Position numbers and translations under genes: made by a program. This document shows positions 11,396 to 23,705 of a stretch of 64,000 nt of DNA, piece by piece. Origin of the DNA: Ophioderma brevispina (taxonomy: Eukaryota > Echinodermata > Ophiuroidea > Amphilepidida > Ophiodermatidae); the NCBI GenBank assembly GCA_023653785.1, contig JAMKCH010049418.1:83435-147434 (forward strand). The letters run 5' to 3'. The notes beneath the pieces were generated by a model, which saw only the letters and a program-made list of their open reading frames with translations, ran no database searches and had not been told where the DNA came from. Position 1 is the stretch's first letter. Each line of letters begins with the position of its first letter.

Positions 11396-14050
11396 ATAAC
11401 AAACAATCTTGATATAGTGGCCATATATGTAGAGCTCTAGACATGTCCATATTTAAAAAGAAAAATATCATTATCAAGTATCAATGACAAATACAAATTC
11501 AATAGATAAACTTCTTGTGAAAACAACTATGATAGACGTCAATTACTAACTATTAGAAAACTTAAGAGTAATGATTTAATTTAAGTAGACATTTCAAGCA
11601 TATACTGTGAACCAATACCGAACCCCAAAAAAAGTAACGCAGTATGTCTCAATATCCCATAAGTTACAAACCATTGGTCTATGACAGAAGACTAAAATGA
11701 TATCAATAGTCTGTTTTTTCTGCAAATTTGACACACCTTTCTCGGTCCATTGTGATCAATATCCCAAACAATGTCCATTTTACGAAATGTGTCACATTTT
11801 CAAAGTTGCATTGAAGACATGATACAAGGTTACAATACACCAACCAGCATTAAGGGCACACTTCATGCGGAAAGAATGAGCGGCTTTCATGCATCGCAAT
11901 CAATAATGGCTATACCTTTTACTGCCAACTTTTAAAAAGGGACAGTGTTCTCATAATGGGTATTGTGTTGCAATATTAATCGACCATGGAGCACGTAAGG
12001 GTATCAAAATTGACGGAAGAAAACGAAACTATTGATATAAGTTTGTTTTCGTGCAAAGGACCAATGGTTTGTAACTATATGGGTATTTAGACATGTGCGT
12101 TACTTTTTGGGGGTCTTTAGATAGGAAGAGAAAGACAACCCAGTTGTCTTCCATACTAAGAACATATGGGGACATCTGAATCATCAGTTGTGAGGACCGT
12201 GTTTATGTACACACAGCGACATTTCTGTATGAAAGTCTTGATCTTCTGGATTCTGATGCCTTCAACCCTACCAATCATGTGAAAAAACTATCCTAGACAG
12301 CCGGAGTGGAGGAGATAAAAGAATAAGAAAGACCAAACAAAAAAGTTCACAATATCAGAATTAATGAGCTCTGTTTAAGCGGAAGCACTGCAGGTGGTAG
12401 ATATGTTATGTTCTTGACAACGGATTTAACGACAAAACGAGCAGCTGCATTTTGAAATCGCTGAACCTTGGAGTCACTCTCATTTCGGGTGAGTCAATAG
12501 GGCAAGGAAATGCAGGATCCAGCCTTGATTTAACAAAGTCATGGACCCAACCCAATGGTGCATTGTTCATCAAGGTACTGTCAAATTACCCAATTTTCCT
12601 TATCCAGTACGACTGGATAAGTTTAACATGATTGTTCTTCCTAGTGACGAGTAACGATCGCACCAGGTCCATGCTTCAGTGCGGATGAAAAAACTGAATT
12701 GATCAATGATGGATGGCTGAGAGTTACTAGTCTATCTGTAAATGAGAAACGAAAGTACAACATTTCTCTGTCGTCTTGCTAATAAATATTAGCTTGTGGA
12801 TGTACATCCGGATCTGATGACTGCAATGCAGGATTCAATATCATTTATGATGCATCACAATCCCAATGGCGGAAAGACAGAAAGAGCTGTCATCGGTGTA
12901 ACGACAGATTGAACACCAGGACAATAATGATATCCTGTAGTGGGGCAGAGAACAAGATGAAGTCAATACATCCAGTAACAGACCCTGAGGAACTCCACAA
13001 TCTACCGCTAAACGGATCTGATGAAGCAAATGTGATCGATCTAGATTGAGGTCGGTCATCAAGGTAGGAAAAGTACCAACATTGCAAATGCTTTTCCAGT
13101 TATTCCATAGCCTTATAGGCAGGTTAAGAGCTTTATGTGTCATAGTGTCAAACGTGGACACTGAAGTCCAATCACACTAACAAAGCCTCTATGATTGCAA
13201 GACCAATCAAGAGTTGTTCTGCGCCGGTAACAATGCATTCTCCGCATTGTGAAATTGGCGGTCTGCCTGATTCTTGTGAAATGGAGATCATTATCGCGAG
13301 ATAAGTCTACAACTTATTGCTATCTTTCAATCACCTTCCAGGAAATGGATATAGGTGATAATTGCAAAGGATGGTGGTGGCCGAGCTGGATTTCTTCAGA
13401 TGCGGGATCACAGATGAAATTCATGCTTGAGAGCTTGAGGAAAACATCGATTCGAGCAGGGAAAAGTTGTTAACTGGTAACAGATCAACTAGACAAGGTT
13501 TTAGGAGATGGCAGTAGTAGTTTCATGTAGACTATTACTGCAGCTTTTGATCTTGTTGTGGAAAATTTCTGCAAAACTGTTAGCAAGGTCTTTTGGAAAT
13601 TCAGGTACGTAGTGTATGTTTCATCAAGAAGTTAAATTGCTACTACATGGAAAAGGTCATGTTGGTTACATGTAATCTGGTTGTTATGATACTCCGTCTT
13701 GGCTTTAGCAAGAAGAGAAGGGTTGTATTCAAACACTGATCCTTGTAAGCTCCCTGCATACTGTGAGACTAGTATGTGAAAACTCTGAGCTCCAGACGAG
13801 GGTGATTCCTTCTTCTCAATTCAAAGGCATCTTAATACCAAGGAGCATGAGTATGGAAAACTTGAGTTTGACTGACGAGTGGGGCATGTTCATCAAGGGT
13901 CTTGATAAGGTGTGTTTATTCATTATTCATTTAACAAGAGGAATTGCATGTCAGCATCTCTCTAACGGTAAACACAAGAAGTGCACATCTATATCAGCGA
14001 GCTTTTGATGTGGCACAGTATTCAAGTCTGCATACATACAGGCATGCACT
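11396..14050 (-). pseudogene. Decayed L2/CR1-like LINE (linker, RT and C-terminal parts)
   Basis: Read on the minus strand, the order matches an L2-type ORF2. A post-endonuclease linker lies around 13960-13700 (H-A-P-L, then A-P-W-Y, then Y-K-D-Q-C). An RT core lies around 13170-12840 with A-V-D-C-G-V-P-Q-G near 13000 and a catalytic Y-T-D-D at 12900-12889. The downstream stretch L-Q-R-F-Q-N-A-A-A-R lies around 12500-12400. The 3' UTR ends near 11396 with gatatagtggc. The 3' part is shared with 53404-54515, for example around catactaagaacatatgggg. Many frameshifts and stops are present and no endonuclease domain was found. A MITE at 11622-12114 interrupts the 3' UTR. It is certainly non-functional, and it probably inserted into the 5.2 kb element. 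Confidence 0.75.
11622..12114. mobile_element. 0.49 kb MITE nested in LINE 3' UTR
   Basis: The left end (ccccaaaaaaagtaacgc, then gttacaaaccattggtc) is the reverse complement of the right end (gaccaatggtttgtaact, then gcgttactttttgggg) over about 60 bp. The related LINE copy at 53590-53640 passes from attgtgacca to gatagaagag without this insert, which gives the empty site. No coding capacity. Confidence 0.8.
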
Positions 14051-15117
14051 GAAAAGCTGCTTTCAGCATTTTCCGTCAACTGCAGCCCTCTTGCAACCAC
14101 AACTGGAAGTTTTTGGCCATACTTTGTTCTAATTCTGGAAGGCTGTCCAAAAGATTCCCAAATCTTTTCCTTTCTAGTTAATCCTCATTCACTTGGACAT
14201 GAAAACTCAGGAGATGCAATCATAATTTTGAGCCCAACAGTAACTGACTTGATAGGTGGTCGCTTGATATGTCAGTGAGTGCTGCCTTTATTGGCGGACG
14301 CGCCACATGATGATACATCAAGACACAAAGCACTCAATTTATTCTATTTATTTTTTTGCCCAGCCATGGATAATAAACTTCATGCCGTAAATTTTTGCCC
14401 ATATTCTTGGGGGGGGGGGGGACTTTAGTCAGAATGTTTGCCCTCAAGTCGGATCAACATGGATTACATTCAGTTTGAAAAAAAACATGCCGTTTTAATA
14501 AAGTCTGGGCAACCAATTGGTATGTTTGCTTTTGTTGAGTTTTATTGGGGGTATTACAAAGACTCTTATTCAACATAAGAAGTAAGGATGATGAACAATA
14601 TCTCTATACGGTAAACCGATGCATACATCAGTGGTAGCTATGTTGTATTGTAAGTGAAAACCACTGTTATATCAGAATAACCTAAATTGTGTCTTTTTAA
14701 TTAAAACCCATGCTTAAGACACACCCTAACTGTGTGAAGACTTTGCGACGCTATAGACCAAAGGAATTCATGTTTACAAACCGATATAAAAAGTAATTAA
14801 GGCGGCCCATCTTGAAAATGGCCAACCACTGTTGTCATGAAACCAATTTGAAAATGCTCAAATAACAACTTGTTCTCCACTTATTGATTGTATGAAAAGA
14901 GACGTTATATATAATTTCATGCCAAATATGTAAAATAGCTGTTAATGGTGGCAATTTTGGAAAAATGGGCCGTACTTACTGCCATGGGATAAACCTGCAA
15001 TGGCCATTTGATTTAAACTCTTTAAAACATCCAATGTGCATAAAATACCATGCATGAATGCCTAAAAGCAATTGAATTTATCAACTCAATCTCAAATCAG
15101 AGGATAATTAGCAAGTA
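14051..15117. other. Right interior of the 5.2 kb element, no gene
   Basis: AT-rich sequence with a run of twelve G near 14409 and several aaaatggcc/ggccattt motifs (around 14810, 14950, 15005, 15120). These mirror motifs on the left side at 10250-10450 and suggest a diverged inner extension of the terminal repeats. No coding signal was seen. Confidence 0.5.
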
Positions 15118-15287
15118 ATGGCAGCCATTTCGAAAATGGACGCCATTTTAATCGGGGACAATTTTGCGATGCCCGATAGCTAAACGTCTTTCTTATGACA
15201 TGCCCCCCCATAGATATGTGCCAAATTTCATGCTTTATCACCAAGTGCACAATTCCCCAAAAATATGCACATAATCTACTCTACTAA
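15118..15287 (-). repeat. Right terminal inverted repeat of the 5.2 kb element
   Basis: Reverse complement of 10121-10290, ending ATCTACTCTACTAA. A further copy of this right end is found at about 17050-17227 because of the tandem duplication. Confidence 0.8.
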
Positions 15288-15844
15288 GTGACGCATTGAC
15301 ACGCGACCCAACAGTAAAATTCCCAAGAAGATGTATGGGTTTATTAACCCAACCATTAGTTAGGGCGTTGAGCGACAGCTGTTTTTGTACACTTACAGTG
15401 CTTGTGAAGCAGCTTCGGGGTTTCGGGAAAAATAGGCAAGAACCCGTGACTTAATTCATTTTAGGTAAATCAGGCCTGGGGTATTAGAAATAATCGGTCG
15501 TTAAAATCGCACTTGTCTGCCTACAATGGTTTGGATTGACAGAAGTAATGTGTTTGTAAGTATCATTTATCAAAACACAAATCGACCAAGAACTAAAGTA
15601 CTATTAATTTATGGCTACCAAAGAAAGTAAAGAATTCACGCGCAAGCTCTTAAAATGACTGCAATAATTAGGTACTGGGTTTTGAAAAGGACTCTTCAAC
15701 ATAATTATGTCGTAGTACTGTTTTTCCCAGATTAACAAGGTGTGTGTCAATGTTTGGTGTGTAATTAATAAATTTAGCAAACACAACATACTTGCGTTTT
15801 TGTCAAGGATACTCTATGCATAACAGCAGTTATCCTATTGTTTT

Positions 15845-16025
15845 AATTGGTAACGCGGACGGATGGCGACAATAGAGCGATGTAACCTCCATTTGAAGCT
15901 CTGCAAGTCCTTATTTGATACTAAATTGGCAGGAAGGGCATTCCATAAGCCTCAGAGAAGGGGAGAAAATTATCTTTGTGGAGGCCACGTTGGATATTCC
16001 CTGGGATTTTCACAGCATATTATTA
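15845..16025 (-). pseudogene. LINE-like RT C-terminal fragment in duplicated unit
   Basis: The minus strand encodes G-L-W-N-A-L-P-A-N-L-V-S-N-K-D-L-Q-S-F-K, followed by a basic stretch. This is the pattern of the last conserved block of many non-LTR retrotransposon ORF2 proteins (W-N-x-L-P, then L-x-x-F-K). Versions occur in copies C (about 17800-17990) and E (about 38730-38890), and a more decayed one in A (about 3240-3400). I found no reverse transcriptase core upstream, so this is either a short 5'-truncated LINE or a chance resemblance. Confidence 0.4.
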
Positions 16026-17018
16026 AACTAACATGTATCATTTTTTCATAGATACGTCATAAACATAAAGAGTGCATATTTTATGACAAAATGTTAAAAA
16101 AGGATGGAGTGAAACTATGTAACCTTGAACAAAAAGTGGCCTTAGTCGGGAAGTAAGGCCTGTATGTTCCAGTTTATCATGCCTGTCATAATCGCCGCTT
16201 CAGTCGTTATGTTATCTGTATTCAATATTGTCACATACTTTACAATCGTCTATAGTTTAAGACCTGGTTAGTTACTCTTGTACACAAACGTATCTATAAT
16301 GTATGACGAAGTAAGCAATTTCCCCTCTACACTAAATTTGATGTACATTACCATTGCATTCAGCTGAAACTATACATACACTCACGCCTGCATGAAGTCA
16401 TTGTACTTACGTGGTGAGAAACATCGAATGTGTCCAGATTTTGCTTGTTTTAGACCATAGACTTGCAGAGTCAAGGAGAGGATCTGAGATATGAAGTTAC
16501 ATGTAAGGGGACTCACCATTGATTAAAGGGGTTAGTAGTTGAGGTATTGACAATTTTTATGTGTGATCTTTTCCAGCTGTCTTTTTCTTTCTTTTTATTG
16601 CGACCCAATTATTTTCTTTTCTAGGAAACGTTGGGTGTAGATGGAGGCGAAAAAAGTTTGTTTGGAAGTACATATATAGAGATAAACGGCGCATCCCTTG
16701 TGCTAAAAATCTTTAGTCCAAAATATATTGAAAGTACCTTAGAAACCTAGAGAGAGAAAAATTATAAAGACTGTGGCAAGATGGATTGTCGTCCCCCCCT
16801 CCCCCCCCCCCATTGTTGTTTGTTTGCACTTTAATCCCCCATCCTTTGATAAAAAAAAATATCCGCCCGCGAATCTTTGATCAACTCAAACTGCTGTGTC
16901 CTATCTTCTCAAAAATTACACTGATAATGCACAAACGAGAGTGTGAAAAGAGAGTTGAAAGAGAAGGAAAAGCAGGAGACGAGGAAGAGGAGATGAAGAG
17001 AAAGGAGGGTCGTTTTTG

Positions 17019-18998
17019 TCAACTCAATCTCAGATCTAGAGGATAAATAGCAAGTTAATGGCAGCCATCTTAAAAAAAAATGGCCGCCTTTAATCAGAGG
17101 ACAAATTTTGCGATTTGCCCATATAGCTAAACGTCTTTTCTAGGAATGCCCTAGATAGGTGCCAAATTTCAGCTTTATCAACCAAGTGCACAATTCCCCA
17201 AAAATATTGCAACATATCTACTCTACTAAGTGACGCATTGACCACGTGACAACAGAAATTCCCAGAAGAGTATGGCAGTTAATTAACCCACCATTAGAGG
17301 GCTCGTTGAGCTGACCATTGATTTTTGTACAATTCAGTTTGATTGTTTTGATGAAGCAGCTTCGTCGAAAATAGGCAAAACCCTGACTTAATTCATTTTA
17401 GGTAATCAGGCCCTGGGGTATTAGACAATAAATCGCGTCGTGTAAAAATCGCAACTTGTCTCGTTAAATACAAAGGGTTGGAAATTGCCAGAAGTAATGT
17501 GGTTTTAAGTATCCTTATCAAAACACAAATCGACCAAGAACTAAAAAGTACTAGAATTTATGGCTACCAAAGAAAAGTGATACGAATTCACAGCGAAGCT
17601 CTTAAATTGACTGCAATAACTTAGGTACTGGGTTTTGAAAAGGACCTCTTCAAACATCATTATGTCAGTAGTAATAGTTTTTTTCCCAGATTAACAAGGT
17701 CTGGTCATGTTTGGTGATTTGTTAATTAATATATTTGCACAACAAACAATACATTGCTTTTTTGTCAAGGATATATAGCATTAACAGCAGTTATCCTATG
17801 TTTAATTGTAACGGACAGGAATTGGCGCCAATATAGCGATAACCTCCATTTTGGAAGCTCTGCAATTCCTATTTGATTACTACATTGGCTAGGAAGGCAA
17901 GGGCATTCCATTAAGCCTGCAGAGAATGGAGAAATGATCTCTGTGGGAGGCCAAGTTGGATCTTGAGATTTTCACAGCATAGTATTAAACTAAAATGTAT
18001 CATTTTTATCAGACCTGTCATTAACAGTTACGAGTGCATATTTTCTAGACAAAATGTTAAAAAAAGTGGAGTAATGGAGTGAAAACTATTGTACCTTGAC
18101 AAGAAAGGCTTCGGTCTCCCCATCCGTGAAGTAAGGGCCTGTCATGTTACCAGTTATCATGCACTGTATATATCGCCGCTTCCAGTCGTTTATGTTACTG
18201 TATTCACTATTGTCACATACTTTACATCGTCTCTAGTTTAAGACCTGGTTTAATTACTCTTGTACACCAAAACGTATCTATAATGTATGACGAAGTAAGC
18301 AATTTCCCCTCTGCATTAAATTATGATGTACATATCACTCATTGCATTCAGCCTGATGAAACATACCTACACTCACGCCTGCATGAAGTCATTGTTGTAC
18401 TTACGTGGTGGAAACACGAATGGTGTCCAGATTTTGCCTGTTTGACCATCCGACTTGAGAGTAACAGGAGAGGTATTCTGGAGAAGAAGTACATTTAAGG
18501 GGCTCACCATTGCATTAAAGGGGGTTGAGTAGTTGAGGTATTGACAATTTTTATGTGTGATCTTTTTCCAGCTGTCTTTTTCTTTTCTTTGTTACTTGCG
18601 ACATTATTTTCTTTTCTAGGAATTTTGGGTGGAAGTGGAGGGACAAATTTTTGTTTTGGAAGTTAACATATATAGAGATTTAAACGGCCGCATCCCTTGT
18701 GCTAAAAATCTTTAGTTCAAAGATATTGAACGTCCTTAGAAATTCCTAGAGAGAGAAAAATATAAAGACTGTGGCAAGATGTGATTGTCGTTGTTGTTTT
18801 GTTTTGCTTTAAGCCCCATCCTTGATAAAAAAAAATATCCGCCCGCGAATATTGATTCAACTCAAACTGCTGTGTCCTATCTTCTCAAAATACACCTGCA
18901 GAATGCTAACAAACGAGATGTGTGTGGAAAAAAGAGAGTTGAAAGAGAAGGAAACGCAGGAGACGCGGAAAAGAGAGATGAAGGAAAGGAGGTAGTTT
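17019..18998 (+). repeat. Second copy of the ~1.94 kb tandem duplication
   Basis: Repeats 15083-17018 from tcaactcaatctcagatc onward, including a second right end of the 5.2 kb element with ctactaagtgacgcattg at about 17224. Beyond 18998 it continues into the rest of the unit as in copies A and E. The two copies differ mainly by one- and two-base indels. Confidence 0.8.
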
Positions 18999-19164
18999 TC
19001 TGTCACAAAGCTCTAAGAGATTGCCGTGGGGTATGATTTATAACATCCAGAAGTTATAAGCTTGATCCTTTCAGATCTGACATATTTAACACAAAAGTCT
19101 GTTGTCCTCATGTACTGTGTCCCATGGACATCTAGGATACAGCAGCTGTGTGGAGGCCCTTGCC

Positions 19165-20295
19165 CAATCAGGCCGTGAATGGTTTTGGGGTGTATAATAA
19201 TATTAATAGGGCTGTTTTGATTATTAGAGTGTATCGGTGCGCCTGGCTACAGAGCGCATAGCTTGTAGCCATGGCGCGTATCATGTTCAAGGGTATTATG
19301 TTGATAGAGATTACTTTTTTGCAGGGGAAGTTTCTGGAGCTTTGAGTTATGCACAGGTAATTTAAAGAAGCATGATTGATGTGAACTTCATATTTTTTTT
19401 CTAATTTATTCATGGATATTACTAAGATCTTTTGAAACAAAGTTTAGAGATGATTTTTAATGTCCCACTGGGACCGAGACTGCCTTAGTAAATGCATGTA
19501 GCACTTTCACAAATTACCGTGGACAATCCCTCATGATTGCCCAAATCGAGCAGCTCGGTCCTTACCCTCCCTGTACAGAACCACGTGTATAGTATCACAT
19601 CTTGATCGAGTACGCATGGTGCAAACAGAGTATACAGAATGCTGGATGCTTTGCCCGTATTGTAGTTATAAAATGTAACGAGATGAATAGTTGCGTGTTT
19701 GTCACGGTCAGGTACAGGTCACGTGTCAGGGATCACAGATATCAGTGTGCTCTTCGGGGGCGACCGCCGATATATATAAATCCGACTATGTTAAATCAAG
19801 GTCTGTACATATGACCCTCTGCCCATAGTGCTATTATTTTTTTGCCAAAAGGACACCGTATATTATGTCTAAACAGTACAAAATTTACCTTTCCCTACTG
19901 ATTCAAACCCGAAGTACGATTGACGATAATTCGGTTGTTTGTTTTTTTTCCAATGTAGGAGATACGTAGGTCCACTTTTACCGAATGGGTCCCCCGAAGC
20001 AAAATAATAATCAATCAATTGACGTGACGTATCAAAATCTTATTTTTTCCAAAAATGGCTGTTATTCCCATAATAAAATTCCTTTTTAAGAGTCAACATC
20101 TGTATATTGTGCTTTAATAATAAATTCAAATTGTCCCCGACATGCATGTTGAAAAAAGATGGGTCCCTAAGTCTACAAACTGACATAGTAGCCGGGCTAG
20201 AAATACCTTACCGTGCGACTGAATGAGCCAGACGGATACCCGTGTTAGTGTTTTAGAGGCTTACAGCACTTGCGCGCGGCTGCGGGGGTTATGCG
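19165..20295. other. ~1.1 kb insertion specific to the middle copy
   Basis: Copies A and E pass from the gctgtgtkgaggcc block almost directly into the following sequence, while here about 1.1 kb intervenes, with aatcaggccgtgaatgg at the start and gcgcgcggctgcggggg at the end. No terminal repeats or recognised coding were found. A 90-codon minus frame at 19168-19440 has no motif I know. Confidence 0.45.
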
Positions 20296-21429
20296 TCAAG
20301 ATTGCCTTGTGCTATCTGTTGATAGAACGGCGAAATGATGCAACTTTTCTTCAGCGTGGATCATGCTCTCTCAGTGTTAGGTCCTAAGACGTCATGTATT
20401 TGGTAGACTTTTAGAGAATATAAAGAAAAATACGATATTAAATTTATACTTTCGCCAAATTGGGAAAAAGAACACGCATATAAATATCCTCGCCGTAGAT
20501 CCCGATGTGTGAATGGTTGTTTTTGTGTATGAGAGTTTGCTGCGAGTGATGGAGAGGGTTAGTAATGGTGTGCTTTCAATGAGCCATTTGCATATTGTGG
20601 GCATCTTTTTTACCACACCCCAGCTTAGCTACGGGCGCAGACCTGATAAAAAAGATTTGGTGAGAAGACAAAAAAGAAGAAGAGAGGAATACAGAGGGAC
20701 AAGAAGTAGGGAAGGAGTGGAGAATGGAAGAGATCAACTCATACGTTTTAATCATCGATCGATATAACTTCCGTCTGATCACGTTGATACCAGTACTTTG
20801 ATAAGAAAACCCAACACCTCAGGGCTTATGTTTTTCATAAAACGCGTCCGCACCTGTAGCTAATAGATTGAAGTCTTGCATTTTCACCCAATTTTTAACC
20901 GACCAGGTTGATGGTGAATGCAATCAGAAGCATGCCGATGGCACGGGTATTAATGGGGCCCATTAACAAGGAATGTAGACTATCTGCAAATTTCTTGGCA
21001 GACAATACACTCAATGCTTTGAATTCAATAATATATTCTCTTTAACACGCATTCTAAGCATACTAAATCGTCTAAATCATTTCGACCATTTCTGTTCTGA
21101 TTTATCGTCGGTTAGAACATTAATGGACATTTGTGAGAGTTGTATGATGCCTACGGTGTATGATGCTTTAGCCGCAAAGGCAATAGATGATTTACGGCAC
21201 TCAAAATATACAATTATGTATTTTCCACTACCACTTTGTTTAAGGGGGACGGCATCAGTGATGACCTCTAAATCTGATTTCAGGAAGATGATGAAATAAT
21301 CGCGCGATTTCAATGTAAAGGAAACATATGGGTAAAATGCAAGAAAAGAAAAGGGATGCCACTTTTATGACGAGGATAGGAGGAAAGTATTAAACATGTG
21401 AGCACAATGCGTTTCACTCCAAAAAATGT

Positions 21430-21640
21430 TGAGAGTAATAAAGATCACAACCCTTGATGTTGAGTAAATCTTAGTCAAGTTGAGTAAACACCTTACACAA
21501 AGCTGAATGTATTTAACCAAACCATAACTAAGGTTACCCAACAAGACACTACAGGTTTACCAAACAAGGACTAAGGTTTTTTTTTTTAAACTCAAACTTG
21601 ACTAAAGATTACTCAACAGTAAGGGTTGCGTCATTTTTCT
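21430..21640. repeat. Palindromic minisatellite block (middle copy)
   Basis: Same block as 6010-6255 and 41095-41325, with ttgagtaaatcttagtcaag on the left and gactaaagattactcaaca on the right around diverged accaaacaaggactaaggtt units. Here it is interrupted by a run of nine T. Confidence 0.6.
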
Positions 21641-21958
21641 TACTAACATGCATCTCACAGAACTAGATTAAAAAACCAATTCCCTGGGCATAAGTTCAGT
21701 ACATTTCCTTCACCAATGTATTTAGGAAAAATACACCTCAGGGCTGTTTGGGTATTGATCTTGATCCCAGATCACAACAAGGTCAGTTCATGTCGGAATG
21801 TAGTGTACAAGTACAACCCAATGAAATGTTGTCTTGGTGGATAGCATATTGTAACTCATTAGTGTAATTTTACAGTGGTGCCTTGCTTTTTACGGCACTA
21901 CATATTTAAACCATTCTTGGGGTTAGAGATGAATACAGTCAAATGAGTCAATGTACTA

Positions 21959-23705
21959 TACTCCGCTGAGCTGATCTCCCCGTTACCGTGCATGCCACCC
22001 CCAGGATCCTCCGACTTGACACATGGTGCTATTATATATGGCTAGTAAACCAGAAAAATGTTGATGTTCCTTTTAAAAAAAAAATTGGCGGGGATGCATA
22101 GCCCGATGACGTCATTTTTGATGACGTCATAAATGTTGGAGAAAACTATGTAAATTTTCAATCTTTATTTTGCATATTCGGAAGCCACAGATGTAATATA
22201 TTTGTTATGTATCTTCACCTCATGCAAATATGATTTCCTTTCATTTTTATATCAGTTGTAACATATATTTTCACATAACATGTACAAAACTAAAACTTTA
22301 ACGGCGATTTTCCTAATTATGATTTTACTTGTTTTTTGGGCATGAAACAAATGATTTTCTCTGACCAATATCTGCAAACATTAACCCATCTTTTTAACTT
22401 ACTTTATATGCATTAGGATGTACTGAGCAAGAATATGAAGTTTGTTATTTCCAAAATATTTTTAGAGATTTCATATGAACGAAAAAATGATGACGTCATC
22501 AAGGAATTGACCTTTGGGGTTAAAAAAAATTCGAAATATTTTTTTTTACCTTAATATGATAGCTGACATTGGCCATCTTTAATTTCAAAGCATATTTTGA
22601 ACTTTACCCCCATCATAGAGAGTAATAAGCCAAAACCGATCCATTTTACATTGAGCCCTATGTAAAAATCCCCAATTAAAAAATGCCATTTTAAAAGCTG
22701 CTGATTCAATATTTATATGAGTTTTTTAGAAATGGCAGGACACAGGGTGGTTAACCCCCTCGAGAAGTCGTTATAATGCACCCGAGGCTTATTGATTTTG
22801 ATTAACAAGTGATTAGCTATGATCCTCTTCTTTCCATTGATACCACACAATAAGTACCAAATAAGTACCAACATACCTAGTGTGGCGTCACAATGACGTC
22901 ATAAAGTCCGCAAGCGGCCACAAAATAGCTTTTCCACGGAAAAAATTTTCGAAAATCATTTTTGCGCCAAAAAACCGGTAGGAATGTCCGATTTCCATGC
23001 GTGGTGTTTCAGCACTAACGATGGGGACAATTCCGATAGTTCTAAGAAACACGACTTTAGAGCTTACATTAAGTGCATAATTTTTATAAAAAATGTACAC
23101 AAAAAATACTCTTTGCGGTGGCAACGACCACCCTTTTTTAACCTTCGACTTCGACGGCATACCCTAACACCGGTGAAGGTGCTACCTTCGCATTTGTTTT
23201 CGCTTAAATAACAGAAATAGAGGGAATTACCTAGAAGAGTTTAACGAAAGTACCAACACACCTAGTATAGCGTCACAGTTACGTCACAAATGTCGCGAAG
23301 TGGCAAAATTGTAATTTCCCACAGAAAAAATCCAATTTTCGCTAAAAAGGTAGGAATATCGGATTGCATGTGCGGTTTTCACTTTCCTAATTGATGGCCA
23401 ATTGATAAATTTTACATTAAACAAGTTTTAGAGCCATACGGTGAAGAATAGTTTCAAAAATGTAGCATAAATTCATATTGGGGTAGCAACCCACTACCCC
23501 TCCTCTTCGACATTGGCAGCATACCTAACCCCGCGGGCAAGGGGCTACTTCAAATTTTTCGATAAAATGACCTGAAAGGATGAGAAAACAATTGCCTGGA
23601 GGCTTTTTTTAGAAAGCCTTGGCATTATCGACGCCGGAGGAAAGTTTTACTGTTGGTAACCCCCCCCCCCCCCCGGTTTAAGGCGAAGGTTAATCACCGT
23701 CTAAG
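21959..23705 (+). repeat. Left inverted arm of the 10.8 kb element
   Basis: Pairs with 31385-32721 on the opposite strand. It is longer than its partner because a ~0.38 kb subterminal block is present twice (22850-23220 and 23245-23580). It contains TGACGTCA at 22107, 22122, 22491 and 22894. A run of about 17 C ends the well-paired part near 23675; the matching place on the right arm is G-rich (about 31405). Confidence 0.8.
22850..23580 (+). repeat. Two direct copies of a subterminal block
   Basis: The series accaacatacctagtgtggc, then gacgtcat, then ggtaggaatgtccgattt, then gtggcaacgacc, then cttcgacggcataccc at 22868-23220 recurs as accaacacacctagtatagc through cattggcagcatacc at 23253-23580, with many substitutions. 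Only one copy is found in the right arm. Confidence 0.7.

Larger units (their letters stand above)
10121..15287. mobile_element. 5.2 kb terminal-inverted-repeat element
   Basis: The left end reads TTAGTAGAGTAGAT and the right end ATCTACTCTACTAA, perfect complements. Similarity between the ends continues inward for about 170 bp, covering gaattgtgcac, ttggtgataaa and gcatgaaatttggcac, followed by looser repeats with aaaatggc-type palindromes. The bases flanking both ends are GTG, a possible 3 bp target duplication. The left flank is the end of unit copy A and the right flank is the start of the next unit copy, so the element sits at the junction of two units. No transposase was recognised. The interior is largely a decayed LINE in minus orientation, so this is a non-autonomous or gutted element. 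Confidence 0.8.
15083..17018 (+). repeat. First copy of a ~1.94 kb direct tandem duplication
   Basis: Starts inside the right end of the 5.2 kb element (tcaactcaatctcaaatc) and runs through the start of the repeated unit to a purine-rich gaggaagaggagatgaagag stretch. The same series restarts at 17019. At the junction, a sequence that should read tgtcaacagagctc instead switches to tgtcaactcaatctc, a 5-6 base microhomology (tcaac). Confidence 0.8.
17240..21958 (+). repeat. Middle unit copy, left part (C)
   Basis: Colinear with copy A from about 2652 to 6330 and with copy E from 38159 to 41406. It breaks off at tcaatgtacta, which is exactly where copy E continues into gaaatagaaag. The missing right part resumes at 32722. 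It carries extra sequence of about 1.1 kb (19165-20295) and about 0.2 kb (21640-21855) relative to A and E. Confidence 0.85.

Noticed and set aside
16786..17046. 86-codon plus frame with P-run and basic tail
   Set aside because: Starts in a C-run and ends in a purine-rich low-complexity stretch. Copies at 18785 and 39600 do not keep the frame.
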